Positions 16,658 through 26,338 of a stretch of DNA of 64,000 nt are shown one piece after another. Each line of letters starts with the position of its first letter. Position 1 is the first letter of the stretch. The position numbers and the translations under genes were made by a program. The notes under the pieces are model-generated. The model saw only the letters and a program-made list of their open reading frames with translations. It did not search any database and was not told the origin of the DNA. Location of the stretch: the NCBI RefSeq assembly GCF_000018365.1, contig NC_011529.1:930001-994000 (forward strand), read 5' to 3'. This stretch comes from Thermococcus onnurineus NA1. GTDB taxonomy: Archaea; Methanobacteriota_B; Thermococci; Thermococcales; Thermococcaceae.

Positions 16658-18280
16658 ATGGTATTTGATATCCTCAAAGGATGTAAAATACTGGAGCACA
16701 ATGATAAGATGACAGTCGCCGAGGTCGGCGCCAGCAATATACGGGAGATTGCAAGGGCGTTATTCGAGAGGGGTTATTACTACTCTAGTGGCATGGGAGT
16801 AGACGAACGGCCCATAAACGGGAGGTTTGCAATGTACCACATATTCAACTGCGATACAGAGGGAAGATATGTGGTTCTCAAGATAACATCCCCCGAAGGG
16901 AGCCCTGAGGTACCGTCAATAACCCCTGTTATCAAGGGTGCTGAATGGTCAGAGAGAGAAGCCATGGACATGCTCGGCATAGTTTTCAGTGGGCATCCAA
17001 AGCCCGAAAGGCTTATTCTACCGGACGATTGGCCAGAAGGAGTCTATCCCTTGAGAAAAGACTTTCCTTACAACAAAAAGCTTCCACCGTCAAAACCCAT
17101 AGAAAAAGAAAGGGAGCACAAAAAAGACGTCATGGAGATACCCCTGGGACCATATCATCCCTCCCTTCACGAACCAGAGTATTTTGAGCTCTATGTTAAA
17201 GGAGACAAAGTCGTAGATGCGGAATACAGGGGATTTCACATCCATAGGGGAATGGAGAAGCTTGCTGAATCACGAATGACAATAAACCAAATCCCATTCC
17301 TCGCGGAGAGGATATGTGGAATCTGTGGTTGCACCCATTCCGCCGCATACTGTCAGGCAGTTGAGGATGCTGCTGGCATCTACGTTCCGGAGAGAGCACA
17401 GTATATAAGGACAATAATGCTTGAGGTAGAGAGAATTCACAGCCACCTCCTTTGGTTCGGGGTTGTATGCCATCTTCTCGGCTTTGACAGCGGCTTCATG
17501 CACATCTGGAGGGCTAGAGAATACATAATGGACATAGCAGAGCTCATAACCGGCAACAGAAAGACCTACGGAATAAATATTGTCGGAGGGGTAAGAAGAG
17601 ACATCACGGAGGATAAAAAGGAAAAAACGCTGAAACTTCTGGACATGGTTGAAAAAGAGAGCAGGGAAGTACTTGATAACATCGCTGAGATGAAGGAGCT
17701 CAGAGAAAGGATGGAGGGTGTCGGAGTTCTACCGAAGAAAGAGGCCAGGGAGATAGGTGTGGTCGGTCCCATGGCCAGGAGCTCTGGGATTGATACTGAT
17801 GTAAGGCGAGACCATCCCTACGCGGCTTACAAGGACTTGGACTTCAAAGTCCCGGTTTACAAAGAAGGGGACGTTTTTGCAAGGTTCCTCGTAAGATACG
17901 AAGAAATTTTTGAGAGCTTCAATATGATAAGACAGGCCCTGGAAAATATGCCTCCAGGAGAACTGATAAATGACGAATATGAGATTCCTCCATTCAAACT
18001 CGGTATCGGAGTCACTGAAGCTCCACGTGGGGAGAACATCCACGCCGTGATAACATGGGGAGAGAACATGATTTACCGCTGGCATCCAAGAGCTGCAACC
18101 TATAACAACCTCCCGGCGGTTCCTATAATGCTCAGAGGGAATGACGTTGCAGATGCTCCCCTAATAATAGCCAGCATAGACCCATGCTTCTCCTGTACAG
18201 ACCACGTCTCAATAATTGATTCTGAAAGCGGGAAGATTCTGTGGAGAGGGCCGCTTAAGGAGGGCGTGAGGAGGGTCTGA
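16658..18280 (+). CDS. [NiFe] hydrogenase large subunit fused to NuoC-like domain
   Basis: A 540-residue fusion. Residues 1-155 form a NuoC/30-kDa-like domain (EWSEREAMDMLGIVFSGHP), and residues 158-540 the NuoD/large-subunit domain. Both nickel-site motifs are intact: ERICGICGC (Cys220, Cys223) and DPCFSCTDH (Cys510, Cys513), so the protein is a true hydrogenase and not a complex I subunit. The DPCxxC motif is followed by about 27 residues, as in large subunits that are not C-terminally processed. A fused C/D arrangement resembles HycE and HyfG. It starts 3 bp after the NuoH-like gene. It would reduce protons to H2 with electrons from CooF. Confidence 0.93.
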   Translation: MVFDILKGCKILEHNDKMTVAEVGASNIREIARALFERGYYYSSGMGVDERPINGRFAMYHIFNCDTEGRYVVLKITSPEGSPEVPSITPVIKGAEWSEREAMDMLGIVFSGHPKPERLILPDDWPEGVYPLRKDFPYNKKLPPSKPIEKEREHKKDVMEIPLGPYHPSLHEPEYFELYVKGDKVVDAEYRGFHIHRGMEKLAESRMTINQIPFLAERICGICGCTHSAAYCQAVEDAAGIYVPERAQYIRTIMLEVERIHSHLLWFGVVCHLLGFDSGFMHIWRAREYIMDIAELITGNRKTYGINIVGGVRRDITEDKKEKTLKLLDMVEKESREVLDNIAEMKELRERMEGVGVLPKKEAREIGVVGPMARSSGIDTDVRRDHPYAAYKDLDFKVPVYKEGDVFARFLVRYEEIFESFNMIRQALENMPPGELINDEYEIPPFKLGIGVTEAPRGENIHAVITWGENMIYRWHPRAATYNNLPAVPIMLRGNDVADAPLIIASIDPCFSCTDHVSIIDSESGKILWRGPLKEGVRRV

Positions 18281-18281
18281 A

Positions 18282-18778
18282 ATGGGGAGGCTGAAACTAC
18301 TGGGCAAGGCCATTTCCATAGGTAGTGTCACAGAAAAATATCCTTTCGCTCCGATTGACGTTCCAGATGATTACAGAGGAAAACCAGTTATCAACGAGGA
18401 AACATGCATAGGTTGCGGTGCCTGCGCTAACGCCTGCCTCCCCAAGCAATTAGAGTTTTCACAGACGAGGCTAGGGGCATCAGAGTTGTCCATCTTTTCA
18501 TTGGGAGATGTATATTCTGTGGTCGTTGCCAAGACGTATGTCCCGTGGGTGCGATAAAGCTAACCACACAATTCGAGCTTGCTACATCAGATCATGACGA
18601 ACTGCACCAGATTGTGGAACTACAGATGGCCCGCTGCAGTGAGTGCGGAAAGTCCTTCGACACATATAGGCATCTGATAGCTTCTCTCGAAAAAATACAC
18701 CCTTGGGAAAGAAAGAATCTCCTTCTGTGCCCTGAGTGTAGAGCGAAAAAAACGTCTGAGTGGAGGGTGTGGGGGTGA
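18282..18778 (+). pseudogene. hydrogenase ferredoxin subunit (NuoI/CooX-like), interrupted by a one-base frameshift
   Basis: Two frames are needed to read this subunit. From 18282 the first [4Fe-4S] motif CIGCGACANACLP is read, then the frame becomes non-family and stops at 18557. In the -1 frame, from about 18467 to 18778, the protein continues as RGIRVVHLFIGRC and the second motif CIFCGRCQDVCPVGAIK. It ends with a zinc-ribbon-like pair (CSECGKSF and CPECRAKK) typical of HycF-like subunits. Joining them after residue 61 gives about 165 residues, the expected length. A single missing base near 18464-18467 explains everything. It could be a sequencing error, a recent mutation, or recoding. It lies 1 bp after the large subunit and 5 bp before the small subunit, with no other disruption. 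Confidence 0.85.
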
Positions 18779-18783
18779 GATCC

Positions 18784-19359
18784 ATGGTAAAAAATAGTCT
18801 ATGGGTTTTTCATCTCAACTCCGGCTCGTGTAACGGCTGTGATATAGAGATCCTAAATATCTTTGCACCACGAAACGATGTTGAAAGACTCGGGATAAAG
18901 CTCGTTGGCTCTCCCAGACATGCAGACGCCATAGCATTTACCGGACCAATTACAAGGGAGTGTCTGCCAAAGGTTATTGACGCTCTGAAAGCGGTTCCGG
19001 AGCCAAAAGTGGTTCTGGCCATAGGAGCGTGCGCCTGTGGAGGGGGCATATGGTATGATACTTACTCCGTAATAGGTGGTGTTAAAGAGCTCTACAGGAT
19101 TCTAAAAGAAGAATACAACATGGAGCCTCCCGCGACGGTTTTTATACCTGGCTGTCCCCCAAAGCCAGAGGCCATAATCTACGGTGTGGCTGTTGCTAGT
19201 GGGATGCTAGAGTCAAAACAGAAGAAGACTGTCTATGTCGAGCCGGAGGAATCTGTGGCAAATGAGAAGCTAATGATCGCCGAGCTCATAAGTGAAACAG
19301 AAAAGACGAGGCACTTTATGCCGGGAATTGTCATCAGGGGGGTTGAGGATGAGCCTTGA
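18784..19359 (+). CDS. hydrogenase small subunit, NuoB-like
   Basis: A 191-residue subunit with the proximal [4Fe-4S] ligands: HLNSGSCNGCDIEI (residues 10-23), AIGACACGGG near 83, and PGCPPKPE near 124. This is the single-cluster small subunit of group 4 hydrogenases, which hands electrons to the NiFe site. The ATG at 18784 lies 5 bp after the frameshifted ferredoxin gene and follows GGGGGTGAGATCC. The C-terminal 50 residues are charged and less conserved. It overlaps the MrpF gene by 11 bp, physically joining the hydrogenase and antiporter modules. Confidence 0.93.
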   Translation: MVKNSLWVFHLNSGSCNGCDIEILNIFAPRNDVERLGIKLVGSPRHADAIAFTGPITRECLPKVIDALKAVPEPKVVLAIGACACGGGIWYDTYSVIGGVKELYRILKEEYNMEPPATVFIPGCPPKPEAIIYGVAVASGMLESKQKKTVYVEPEESVANEKLMIAELISETEKTRHFMPGIVIRGVEDEP

Positions 19360-19633
19360 GGACACATTCATTATCTTCATGAAGTTCATTATTCCGCTTT
19401 ACCTGCTTGCATTTGTGATTTATGCAATTAGAGCTTTCAGAGGTCCAACAATACCTGACATAATACTAGCAATAGACTGCATGAGCTTCGATATCGCAGC
19501 ATTCATGGCCATTCTGGCAGTCTACTTCAAAAGCGTCTTTCTGATTAGTGGTGCTATAACTCTAGCATTGTGGGCTTATCTTCTGGATATCTACATAGCC
19601 AAATACCTTGTGAGTAGAGAGGTGGGAGCATGA
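19349..19633 (+). CDS. mrpF: Mrp-type Na+/H+ antiporter subunit F
   Basis: A 94-residue membrane protein with three helices. The segment AIRAFRGPTIPDIILAIDCM matches the MrpF/MnhF signature between helices 1 and 2. The start at ATG 19349 is chosen because GGTTGAGG precedes it; the frame further upstream lies inside the small-subunit gene. It is the first gene of the antiporter block. Mrp subunits assemble into a hetero-oligomeric membrane complex that exchanges Na+ for H+; here the block is fused in order with a CO-driven hydrogenase. Confidence 0.88.
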   Translation: MSLEDTFIIFMKFIIPLYLLAFVIYAIRAFRGPTIPDIILAIDCMSFDIAAFMAILAVYFKSVFLISGAITLALWAYLLDIYIAKYLVSREVGA

Positions 19634-19989
19634 GTGAGGTGCTGTTCTACCTCGGAGCCATCATGATAATCATCGGCGGCATCTGCGACCTCTTTGGGGC
19701 CATAGGCCTACTCCGCTTCCCCAACTTCTACGTCAGGCTACACGCTGCAACTGTTGGAACTATCGGGGGTGCAGTAGTGCCGTTATTCGGTGTCGGATTT
19801 TTAGCATTGGGTAGCAATTTCCTTCCCCACAAGTATGCCATAGCAGGAGCTAGTTTCGTCACGGGGATAATAGTGCTTCTGGCAGCGCCTGCCGGTGCCC
19901 ATGCCTTAGCGTACGCCGCTCACAAAGCTAAGCTCGTCCAATGGAACCCCAAGTGCGACCACTTAACAGAGGTGAAGAAGCATGATTGA
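19630..19989 (+). CDS. mrpG: Mrp-type antiporter subunit G
   Basis: A 119-residue protein with three helices and the MrpG/MnhG signature GLLRFPNFYVRLHAATVG near residue 27, followed by GGAVVPLFGVG and a C-terminal GAHALAYAAH. It overlaps the mrpF stop by 4 bp (ATGA). It is a structural subunit of the Mrp antiporter in the cytoplasmic membrane, with no independent enzymatic activity known. Confidence 0.9.
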   Translation: MSEVLFYLGAIMIIIGGICDLFGAIGLLRFPNFYVRLHAATVGTIGGAVVPLFGVGFLALGSNFLPHKYAIAGASFVTGIIVLLAAPAGAHALAYAAHKAKLVQWNPKCDHLTEVKKHD

Positions 19990-20236
19990 AGTGCACTTAC
20001 TAATGCTGGCAATTACAACAATCATCGGATTAATATTCTCATACTTGGCAATTATTGAAAAAGACCTGCTTAGAGCCATTGGCTTTTCGGCAGTCCAAGC
20101 AATTGCCTATGCAATCGCATTTTACATCCTAATGGCACCAGACATTGTCCTGGCCTACGTTGCTATAGCGGTTGGAATATATTCAGCACTCCTGGTTTTC
20201 GTTGTGAGTAAAACAGGGAGATACGAGGTGGTGTAA
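19982..20236 (+). CDS. DUF4040-type Mrp/Mbh subunit (MbhD-like, MrpA C-terminal piece)
   Basis: An 84-residue protein of three helices with KDLLRAIGFSAVQAIAYAIA and APDIVLAYVAIAVGIYSALL, the DUF4040 pattern found as the C-terminal part of bacterial MrpA or as a separate MbhD subunit in Thermococcales. It overlaps mrpG by 8 bp. In this cluster no full-length MrpA is present, so the split pieces (this gene, the N-terminus of the next, and the NuoL-like protein at 13872) probably cover MrpA's role. Confidence 0.85.
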   Translation: MIEVHLLMLAITTIIGLIFSYLAIIEKDLLRAIGFSAVQAIAYAIAFYILMAPDIVLAYVAIAVGIYSALLVFVVSKTGRYEVV

Positions 20237-21007
20237 ATGAAAAAGCTAATCCCACTTGTAATCATACTTGTGGCAATATTGGGATTGGCTTATTATATTG
20301 CTCCAAAACTCCCCCAGCAAACTGATGTAAGACCTCTAGGTGAGTTTTACCTCCAGAATAGTTATTTCGGGGATTACTCGGCTAGAAGTCCAGAGGTCGT
20401 CACCTCAATCTTGTGGGACTATCGTGGTGTTGATACACTCTTTGAGACTGCGGTATTCTTCCTTGCGATTATTGGAAGCCTAACTCTCTTTAGGCTAAAT
20501 AAAAGACAGGAAAAGGCAGCAAAGCAGAAGACAGAGGAATTCACAGGAGGTCTTACCATAGTAGTCAAATCAGTTACGAAAATTATTGTCGTCATGATCC
20601 TTGCGGTTTCGGCTTCGATAGCCCTGCACGGTCACTTAACGCCCGGTGGTGGCTTCCAGGGCGGCTCTGCTCTCGCGGTCGCTCCGCTCCTTATAATAGC
20701 AGCATACTCAAAATATACCCTAGAAGAAAATGGCTTGGACAAGACGAGGGCATTAATTCTGCGTTCTATTGGACTCCTGGGAATAGCGTTAGTGGCGTTA
20801 GTTCCACTCCTTAGCGGAGGCTTCATCATGCAGAATCAGCCAGTATTTCCCGCAGAGATCGACAGCCAGCTTATTGGCGGTTCACTGATTTACTACAACT
20901 TCTTCGAATTCCTAGCAGTTGGAGCCGGCTTCACTGCAGTATTCCTCCTACTAGCAATCCCAGAAAGCATATTTAAGCGCTTTTTACGGGGGGATGTGGA
21001 TGAGTAG
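20237..21007 (+). CDS. mrpB: Mrp-type antiporter subunit B with N-terminal MbhE-like extension
   Basis: A 256-residue membrane protein. Residues 1-95 have two helices and an extracytoplasmic loop (QTDVRPLGEFYLQNSYFGDY), like MbhE or the MrpA C-terminal end. Residues 108-250 form the MnhB domain, with SIALHGHLTPGGGFQGGSA as its hallmark. It starts immediately after the stop of the DUF4040 gene. Such a fusion is normal for archaeal Mrp clusters. Its role is structural within the antiporter complex. Confidence 0.88.
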   Translation: MKKLIPLVIILVAILGLAYYIAPKLPQQTDVRPLGEFYLQNSYFGDYSARSPEVVTSILWDYRGVDTLFETAVFFLAIIGSLTLFRLNKRQEKAAKQKTEEFTGGLTIVVKSVTKIIVVMILAVSASIALHGHLTPGGGFQGGSALAVAPLLIIAAYSKYTLEENGLDKTRALILRSIGLLGIALVALVPLLSGGFIMQNQPVFPAEIDSQLIGGSLIYYNFFEFLAVGAGFTAVFLLLAIPESIFKRFLRGDVDE

Positions 21008-21404
21008 TGCGGTTCCCTTTATATTATCAATCATAATACTATCACTCATCGCGACAATCATGATCGGCCTGTATGGTATCGTGGGGAGGCCCAATCTAGT
21101 CAAAAAACTCATCGCACTAACAATTTTGGGAGATACTACAAACCTGCTTGTTGTTTTACTTGGATATCGCTCAATTTATCCTGTAATGCCACCAATATTG
21201 CCCGACTTAAGCAAGGAGACACTAAGTCAGTTCATCAGCACAGCAGTTGACCCTCTACCACAGGCCCTAGTGATTACTGCGGTGGTTATTGGAATGGCCG
21301 TTAACGTTCTCCTAGCCTTTGCAATAATCCAGATTTACCGTTTATACGGGACTGTTGACACGAGAGAGCTTCAACAGGAGCTACTTGGGGGTGGTGAACG
21401 ATGA
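21000..21404 (+). CDS. mrpC: Mrp-type antiporter subunit C
   Basis: A 134-residue NuoK/MnhC-like protein with three helices. Conserved blocks are GLYGIVGRPNLVKKLIALTI and DPLPQALVITAVVIGMAVNV, the latter being the MrpC/NuoK signature. ATG 21000 is preferred over 20994 because the GGGGGG ribosome site needs spacing. It overlaps mrpB by 8 bp and mrpE by 4 bp. Confidence 0.9.
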   Translation: MSSAVPFILSIIILSLIATIMIGLYGIVGRPNLVKKLIALTILGDTTNLLVVLLGYRSIYPVMPPILPDLSKETLSQFISTAVDPLPQALVITAVVIGMAVNVLLAFAIIQIYRLYGTVDTRELQQELLGGGER

Positions 21405-21886
21405 AAGGTGTGGTCCCCACTGCAACGCTGATATTCATCACATACCTCATATTTACGGGGTCTGCAAGTCCATTTGACTTAGTTACTGGGATAATCGTAG
21501 CCATTAGTGTCGGATTGCTTATTGGGAGATACTTAGTCCAGAATGATACAAAAGCCATGAACCCTACCAGATGGCTATGGACTGTGATATATTTCATTTG
21601 GTACATGCTCGTGGCCGAGACTAAGTCCCACGTTGACGTTATGGTGAGAACGATTACAGGAAAGTACGAGCCAGGGATTGTCAAAGTACCAATTGGAGTA
21701 AAAACAGACTATGCAAAGACACTAGTCGCAAATTCAATTACCAACACTCCAGGAACAGTAGTTGTAGATCTAGATGATAAGTACATGTATGTGAACTGGA
21801 TTAACGTAACTACAGAGGATCCTGAACAGGTTAAGGGAGAAATTTCTGCAGACTTTGAAAAGTTTGCGAAGAGGATATTCGAGTGA
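21401..21886 (+). CDS. mrpE: Mrp-type antiporter subunit E
   Basis: A 161-residue protein with an N-terminal helical hairpin and a soluble C-terminal domain. NTPGTVVVDLDDKYMYVNWI matches the MrpE signature (SITNTPGT...D). In bacterial operons mrpE is placed before F and G; here it stands between C and D. It overlaps mrpC by 4 bp and precedes mrpD by 10 bp. Confidence 0.9.
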   Translation: MKGVVPTATLIFITYLIFTGSASPFDLVTGIIVAISVGLLIGRYLVQNDTKAMNPTRWLWTVIYFIWYMLVAETKSHVDVMVRTITGKYEPGIVKVPIGVKTDYAKTLVANSITNTPGTVVVDLDDKYMYVNWINVTTEDPEQVKGEISADFEKFAKRIFE

Positions 21887-21896
21887 GGTGATGAAA

Positions 21897-23459
21897 ATGG
21901 ACGTTGTCGGCATTACTCCAGTCATTCCGGTAATCTTCGCATTCGCACTACCTTTATTCTCAATCATAATCAAAGGAAACAGAAAGATAATCCAGGCTTA
22001 CGTCCTAATAGGGACTGGCTTGGCTTTAGTTAGCACTTTCAAACTCTTCCAGAAAACCTACGCCTCGGACAGGCCATTAGTCTACACTTTCGGAGGATGG
22101 AGTGCACCAGTTGGTGTAATCTACGAAGTCGACAAGCTAAGCGCCTTAATTGCCTTGGTGACCGCTGGACTTATGTTCCTGATCTCAATTTACTCGTATA
22201 GATACCTAGAACACGAAAATGGTCTGGAGTGGTATTATACGCTCTATCTGGGTCTGGAGGCCGGACTATTGGGAGTCCTGTTGACCGGGGATGCATTCAA
22301 TCTTTTCGTCATGATAGAAGTTACGAGTATTGCAGCCTATGCCCTGGTGATGTTCTATCGCGATAGAGGCGATTCAGTGTACGCTGGCCTCAAATACGCC
22401 CTAATAGGTGCCGTAGGAACCACGATGTACTTTCTGGCCCTCGGAATACTCTACGGCGCCTTCGGTACTGTTAATCTTGCCGATTTGACGGCAAAGGTTC
22501 ACGGAATGGACTTTCCTCTAACTGGTGCTCCAGTTGGGGATATCGTGGTTGCCTCGGGTGTTGCCTTGGCCTTGGCCACCTGGGCGTTCCTCATAAAGGC
22601 CGCAATAGTCCCGAACCACTTCTGGCTCCCAGAAGCACACCCAGCAGCACCAAGCCCAATCTCAGCCATACTCTCAGGACTAGTCGTCAACGTCGGTGTC
22701 TACTCACTCATCAGATTCCTCTACACCGTCTATGGGGGTACACTAATTCCAGAATTGGCCCGCATAGTCAGCGTATTGAGTAACATCGTCGTTGTCCTTG
22801 GTGCAGTATCATCCCTTTTCGGCGCTGCAATGATGACAGTCCAGAAGGACGTTAAGAGACTCATTGCTTATTCAACAATAATGCACATGGGTTATCTATT
22901 CATGGCGGTTGGACTTGGCACTCAATTAGGACTACAGGCCGCATTGTTCCACCTGGTAAACCATGCCATTGCCAAAGCTCTGCTGTTCCTAGCGGCAGGA
23001 GCTTTTATTCACGCCATTGGTTCAAGGAACGTGGATGATCTGGCTGGCCTGGGTAAAAAGATGCCAGTTGCGACGTTCAGCCTTGCAATAGCTACATTAA
23101 GCCTCGTAGGTGTTCCACCATTAAACGTGTTCTTCAGCAAGCTGCTACTCTTCAATGCTTTAATGGAGAAGGGCCTTGGTCCAGCGTTAATCCTGGTGAT
23201 AAGCTCTGTAATTGCGCTGGTAGCTTATGTAAGGGTGTTCCACATTATTTGGCTGGGCAAACCAAGGAAGGATATAAAGATCAAAGAGCATGCCAGCATG
23301 AGCTTAGTTTGTTTGGTATTGGCGGTAATCTGTATTATAGTCGGACTGGCAACCCCAATTATTGTGGACGGCCTCATAAACCCAGCAGCGACACAGGCGA
23401 TGGACTATAACAGCTACATAAATGCAGTATTGGATCTTGCCTTAAAGACTATTCGTTAA
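21897..23459 (+). CDS. mrpD: Mrp-type antiporter subunit D
   Basis: A 520-residue ion-translocating subunit with about 14 helices. MIEVTSIAAYALVMFY carries the helix-5 Glu, and FLIKAAIVPNHFWLPEAHPA the helix-7 Lys, as in MrpD and NuoM/N. LVNHAIAKALLFLAAG gives the downstream conserved His and Lys. ATG 21897 is chosen because GAGGTGATGAAA precedes it with proper spacing. This is the last gene of the CO-hydrogenase-antiporter unit; a T-rich stretch (CTTCTACTCTTTTATC, about 23470-23485) follows and probably ends transcription. Confidence 0.93.
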   Translation: MDVVGITPVIPVIFAFALPLFSIIIKGNRKIIQAYVLIGTGLALVSTFKLFQKTYASDRPLVYTFGGWSAPVGVIYEVDKLSALIALVTAGLMFLISIYSYRYLEHENGLEWYYTLYLGLEAGLLGVLLTGDAFNLFVMIEVTSIAAYALVMFYRDRGDSVYAGLKYALIGAVGTTMYFLALGILYGAFGTVNLADLTAKVHGMDFPLTGAPVGDIVVASGVALALATWAFLIKAAIVPNHFWLPEAHPAAPSPISAILSGLVVNVGVYSLIRFLYTVYGGTLIPELARIVSVLSNIVVVLGAVSSLFGAAMMTVQKDVKRLIAYSTIMHMGYLFMAVGLGTQLGLQAALFHLVNHAIAKALLFLAAGAFIHAIGSRNVDDLAGLGKKMPVATFSLAIATLSLVGVPPLNVFFSKLLLFNALMEKGLGPALILVISSVIALVAYVRVFHIIWLGKPRKDIKIKEHASMSLVCLVLAVICIIVGLATPIIVDGLINPAATQAMDYNSYINAVLDLALKTIR

Positions 23460-23571
23460 TCACACTCTACTTCTACTCTTTTATCTGTTAACAGCGCTTA
23501 AATGAGCACATGACTATCAATGGGTTGTTACTACACCTAAAACCTTAAATATCTCCCACCCGAGCATTTAG

Positions 23572-24648
<1,077 letters not shown>

Positions 24649-24844
24649 CTTTATTTCCCTAAATTTAAAATAATATTCTTCTCTATTTCCATCTACATTA
24701 TCAACTATCCAGAATTGCTAGATAATACTATTGGAGTTCAATGCTATAATCATGCATAAAAGCTCTTCAAAACATCTATAAATCGAAAAGTTTTTATTAT
24801 CTTAGCAGATAATAAGAACGCCCTCACCACAAATGGGGGGAACG

Positions 24845-25219
24845 ATGGATAGAAGGAAAGTAGGGGCTGTTGGATTGGCTGTTCTGGCCATCTTCCTGAT
24901 GGTAGGGAGCGTGGCAGCACTCCACTACACCACAGTGAAGCCAGGGGCCATTGCAGGGGAGGATTATGAGTACAGAGATGTCAACTACTTCTTTGCCAGT
25001 GGGGGATTCAGTGCCTATGCGATGGGGCAGTGGGAAGTACCGCCAGAATACACTCTAACACTTGTCCTGTGGGATCACCAGGCAAGGTCATGGGGGGACG
25101 GCCTGCTCTGGAGAGTTGAAAGATGGGAGTCCGTGTACGAGGTTGGGACCAGAGTCTATGGAACCGTCGGTACATATGGTGACTGGATTGTAGCTCTTGT
25201 CCCAGCACCCGTAGGGTAA
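24845..25219 (+). CDS. small secreted protein, unknown (first gene of an ABC-linked cluster)
   Basis: A 124-residue protein with a signal peptide: RRK, a hydrophobic core VGLAVLAIFLMVGSVA, and likely cleavage near AALH. The mature part of about 97 residues is rich in Gly, Trp and Tyr (FFASGGFSAYAMGQW, RSWGDGLLWRVERWE) and predicted as beta-strand, with no cysteines. GGGGGG precedes ATG 24845, and GAAAAGTTTTTATT at about 24787 is a likely TATA box for the cluster. No family is recognised. Its position before a membrane-anchored protein and an ABC exporter resembles secreted-peptide (bacteriocin-like) gene clusters in layout only. Confidence 0.65.
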   Translation: MDRRKVGAVGLAVLAIFLMVGSVAALHYTTVKPGAIAGEDYEYRDVNYFFASGGFSAYAMGQWEVPPEYTLTLVLWDHQARSWGDGLLWRVERWESVYEVGTRVYGTVGTYGDWIVALVPAPVG

Positions 25220-25261
25220 TGATCCATGAACCCCTAATAGCTCAGATAGAGGTGGTAGGGA

Positions 25262-26338
25262 GTGAAAAAGAGTGCCCTTATTCTTCTCTTTTTATTTGGT
25301 GCCTGCCTTGTGACGCCCGCAGCAAAGGGCACCACTTACAGCCCGTTTTGGTTTGAACCAGGAACGTATACTGCATACTACGCCGTTGACAATTTCAGCA
25401 ATGCAATGTTAGTCTATTGGTTTAACGGGACGTATTATCTTGTAAAGTCAGTCAAAGTAATCCTGATAAATTTCACAATCATATCCGTGGACTCTCAAAA
25501 AGGAATTGCAACAGTGGGTGTTGAGGTAGTTCTCACTCCGAACCCCAACGATATCGAGAGAAATGACACGTCTAACGGAATAAACATAGTATTCGTCCCT
25601 CAGGACAACGCTCCAAATCTCCCTAGAAATCCCTTCTGGGATGAGACGGTATATGTGGCCAACAACTCCATAGAGATAGGTAACAAGGACGTCTTACAGG
25701 TGGAAGTGACGTCTCTTCGGCCGATAACAATAAGGGGCAAATACTTGATATTCTTGGAGAATGGAAGCGTTTACGATTTAGAGGGCAGGTATTACGGCCA
25801 CACCTCACTGTGGGGATTAAGAGACCTGAATGTGAATGACACCCTCCTAATACACAACGGCACTCCAATAAAGATTCGTTCAAACCAAATCATCAACACG
25901 ACCATATTGACGTACTATGGTCCCATTGAGAAGCCCAATGGAATTCTTATAACCGAACCTTCGGTGACTGATTTGCTGTTCTTTGAGTCACAGGGTGCCA
26001 GTATTGTTTCCTACAATCCCCAGCTGGACATTATGCTGACTTTTATGGGGCCCATCGCTGATCTCCAGGCGATAGGAATCCTGGACGTTTCAGTGGCAGA
26101 TAAAAAGGCAATAAGTTATGCCCGTGAACACATGAAAGAATTGGTCGGTACGAAAGAACCCAAGGAGTTGTGGATGCACGGGGTTTCCCTTTTCAAGACA
26201 AACATTCAGAAGAACAATCAAGTCGTCGAGAGTGATCCCCCAAAAAGCGGACTTAAAATTGGATTTTTCATTTCATTATCTGTCCTCGTTGTGATAATCC
26301 TTCTGAAAGGGGGTGTCCTGCGTGGGAAGTCTGCGTGA
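25262..26338 (+). CDS. membrane-anchored extracytoplasmic protein, unknown
   Basis: A 358-residue protein starting at GTG 25262 after GGTGGTAGGGA. It has a signal peptide (KKSALILLFLFGACLVTPA), a beta-rich ectodomain of about 300 residues with many NxS/T sites typical of exported archaeal proteins, and one C-terminal helix (SLSVLVVIILLKGG) ending in a short basic tail, so it is anchored with the bulk outside. No domain is recognised. It lies 42 bp after the small secreted protein and overlaps the permease gene by 17 bp. It could be a receptor, an immunity-like or an assembly factor for the secreted protein; all are inference. Confidence 0.65.
   Translation: MKKSALILLFLFGACLVTPAAKGTTYSPFWFEPGTYTAYYAVDNFSNAMLVYWFNGTYYLVKSVKVILINFTIISVDSQKGIATVGVEVVLTPNPNDIERNDTSNGINIVFVPQDNAPNLPRNPFWDETVYVANNSIEIGNKDVLQVEVTSLRPITIRGKYLIFLENGSVYDLEGRYYGHTSLWGLRDLNVNDTLLIHNGTPIKIRSNQIINTTILTYYGPIEKPNGILITEPSVTDLLFFESQGASIVSYNPQLDIMLTFMGPIADLQAIGILDVSVADKKAISYAREHMKELVGTKEPKELWMHGVSLFKTNIQKNNQVVESDPPKSGLKIGFFISLSVLVVIILLKGGVLRGKSA

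Noticed and set aside
18455-18470. Programmed -1 frameshifting in the hydrogenase ferredoxin gene
   Set aside because: No canonical slippery heptamer, and no clear downstream pseudoknot was seen; a simple one-base loss explains the data better.
24845-25219. Lactococcin-972-like bacteriocin
   Set aside because: Only the gene layout is similar; the mature sequence lacks any family motif I can point to.
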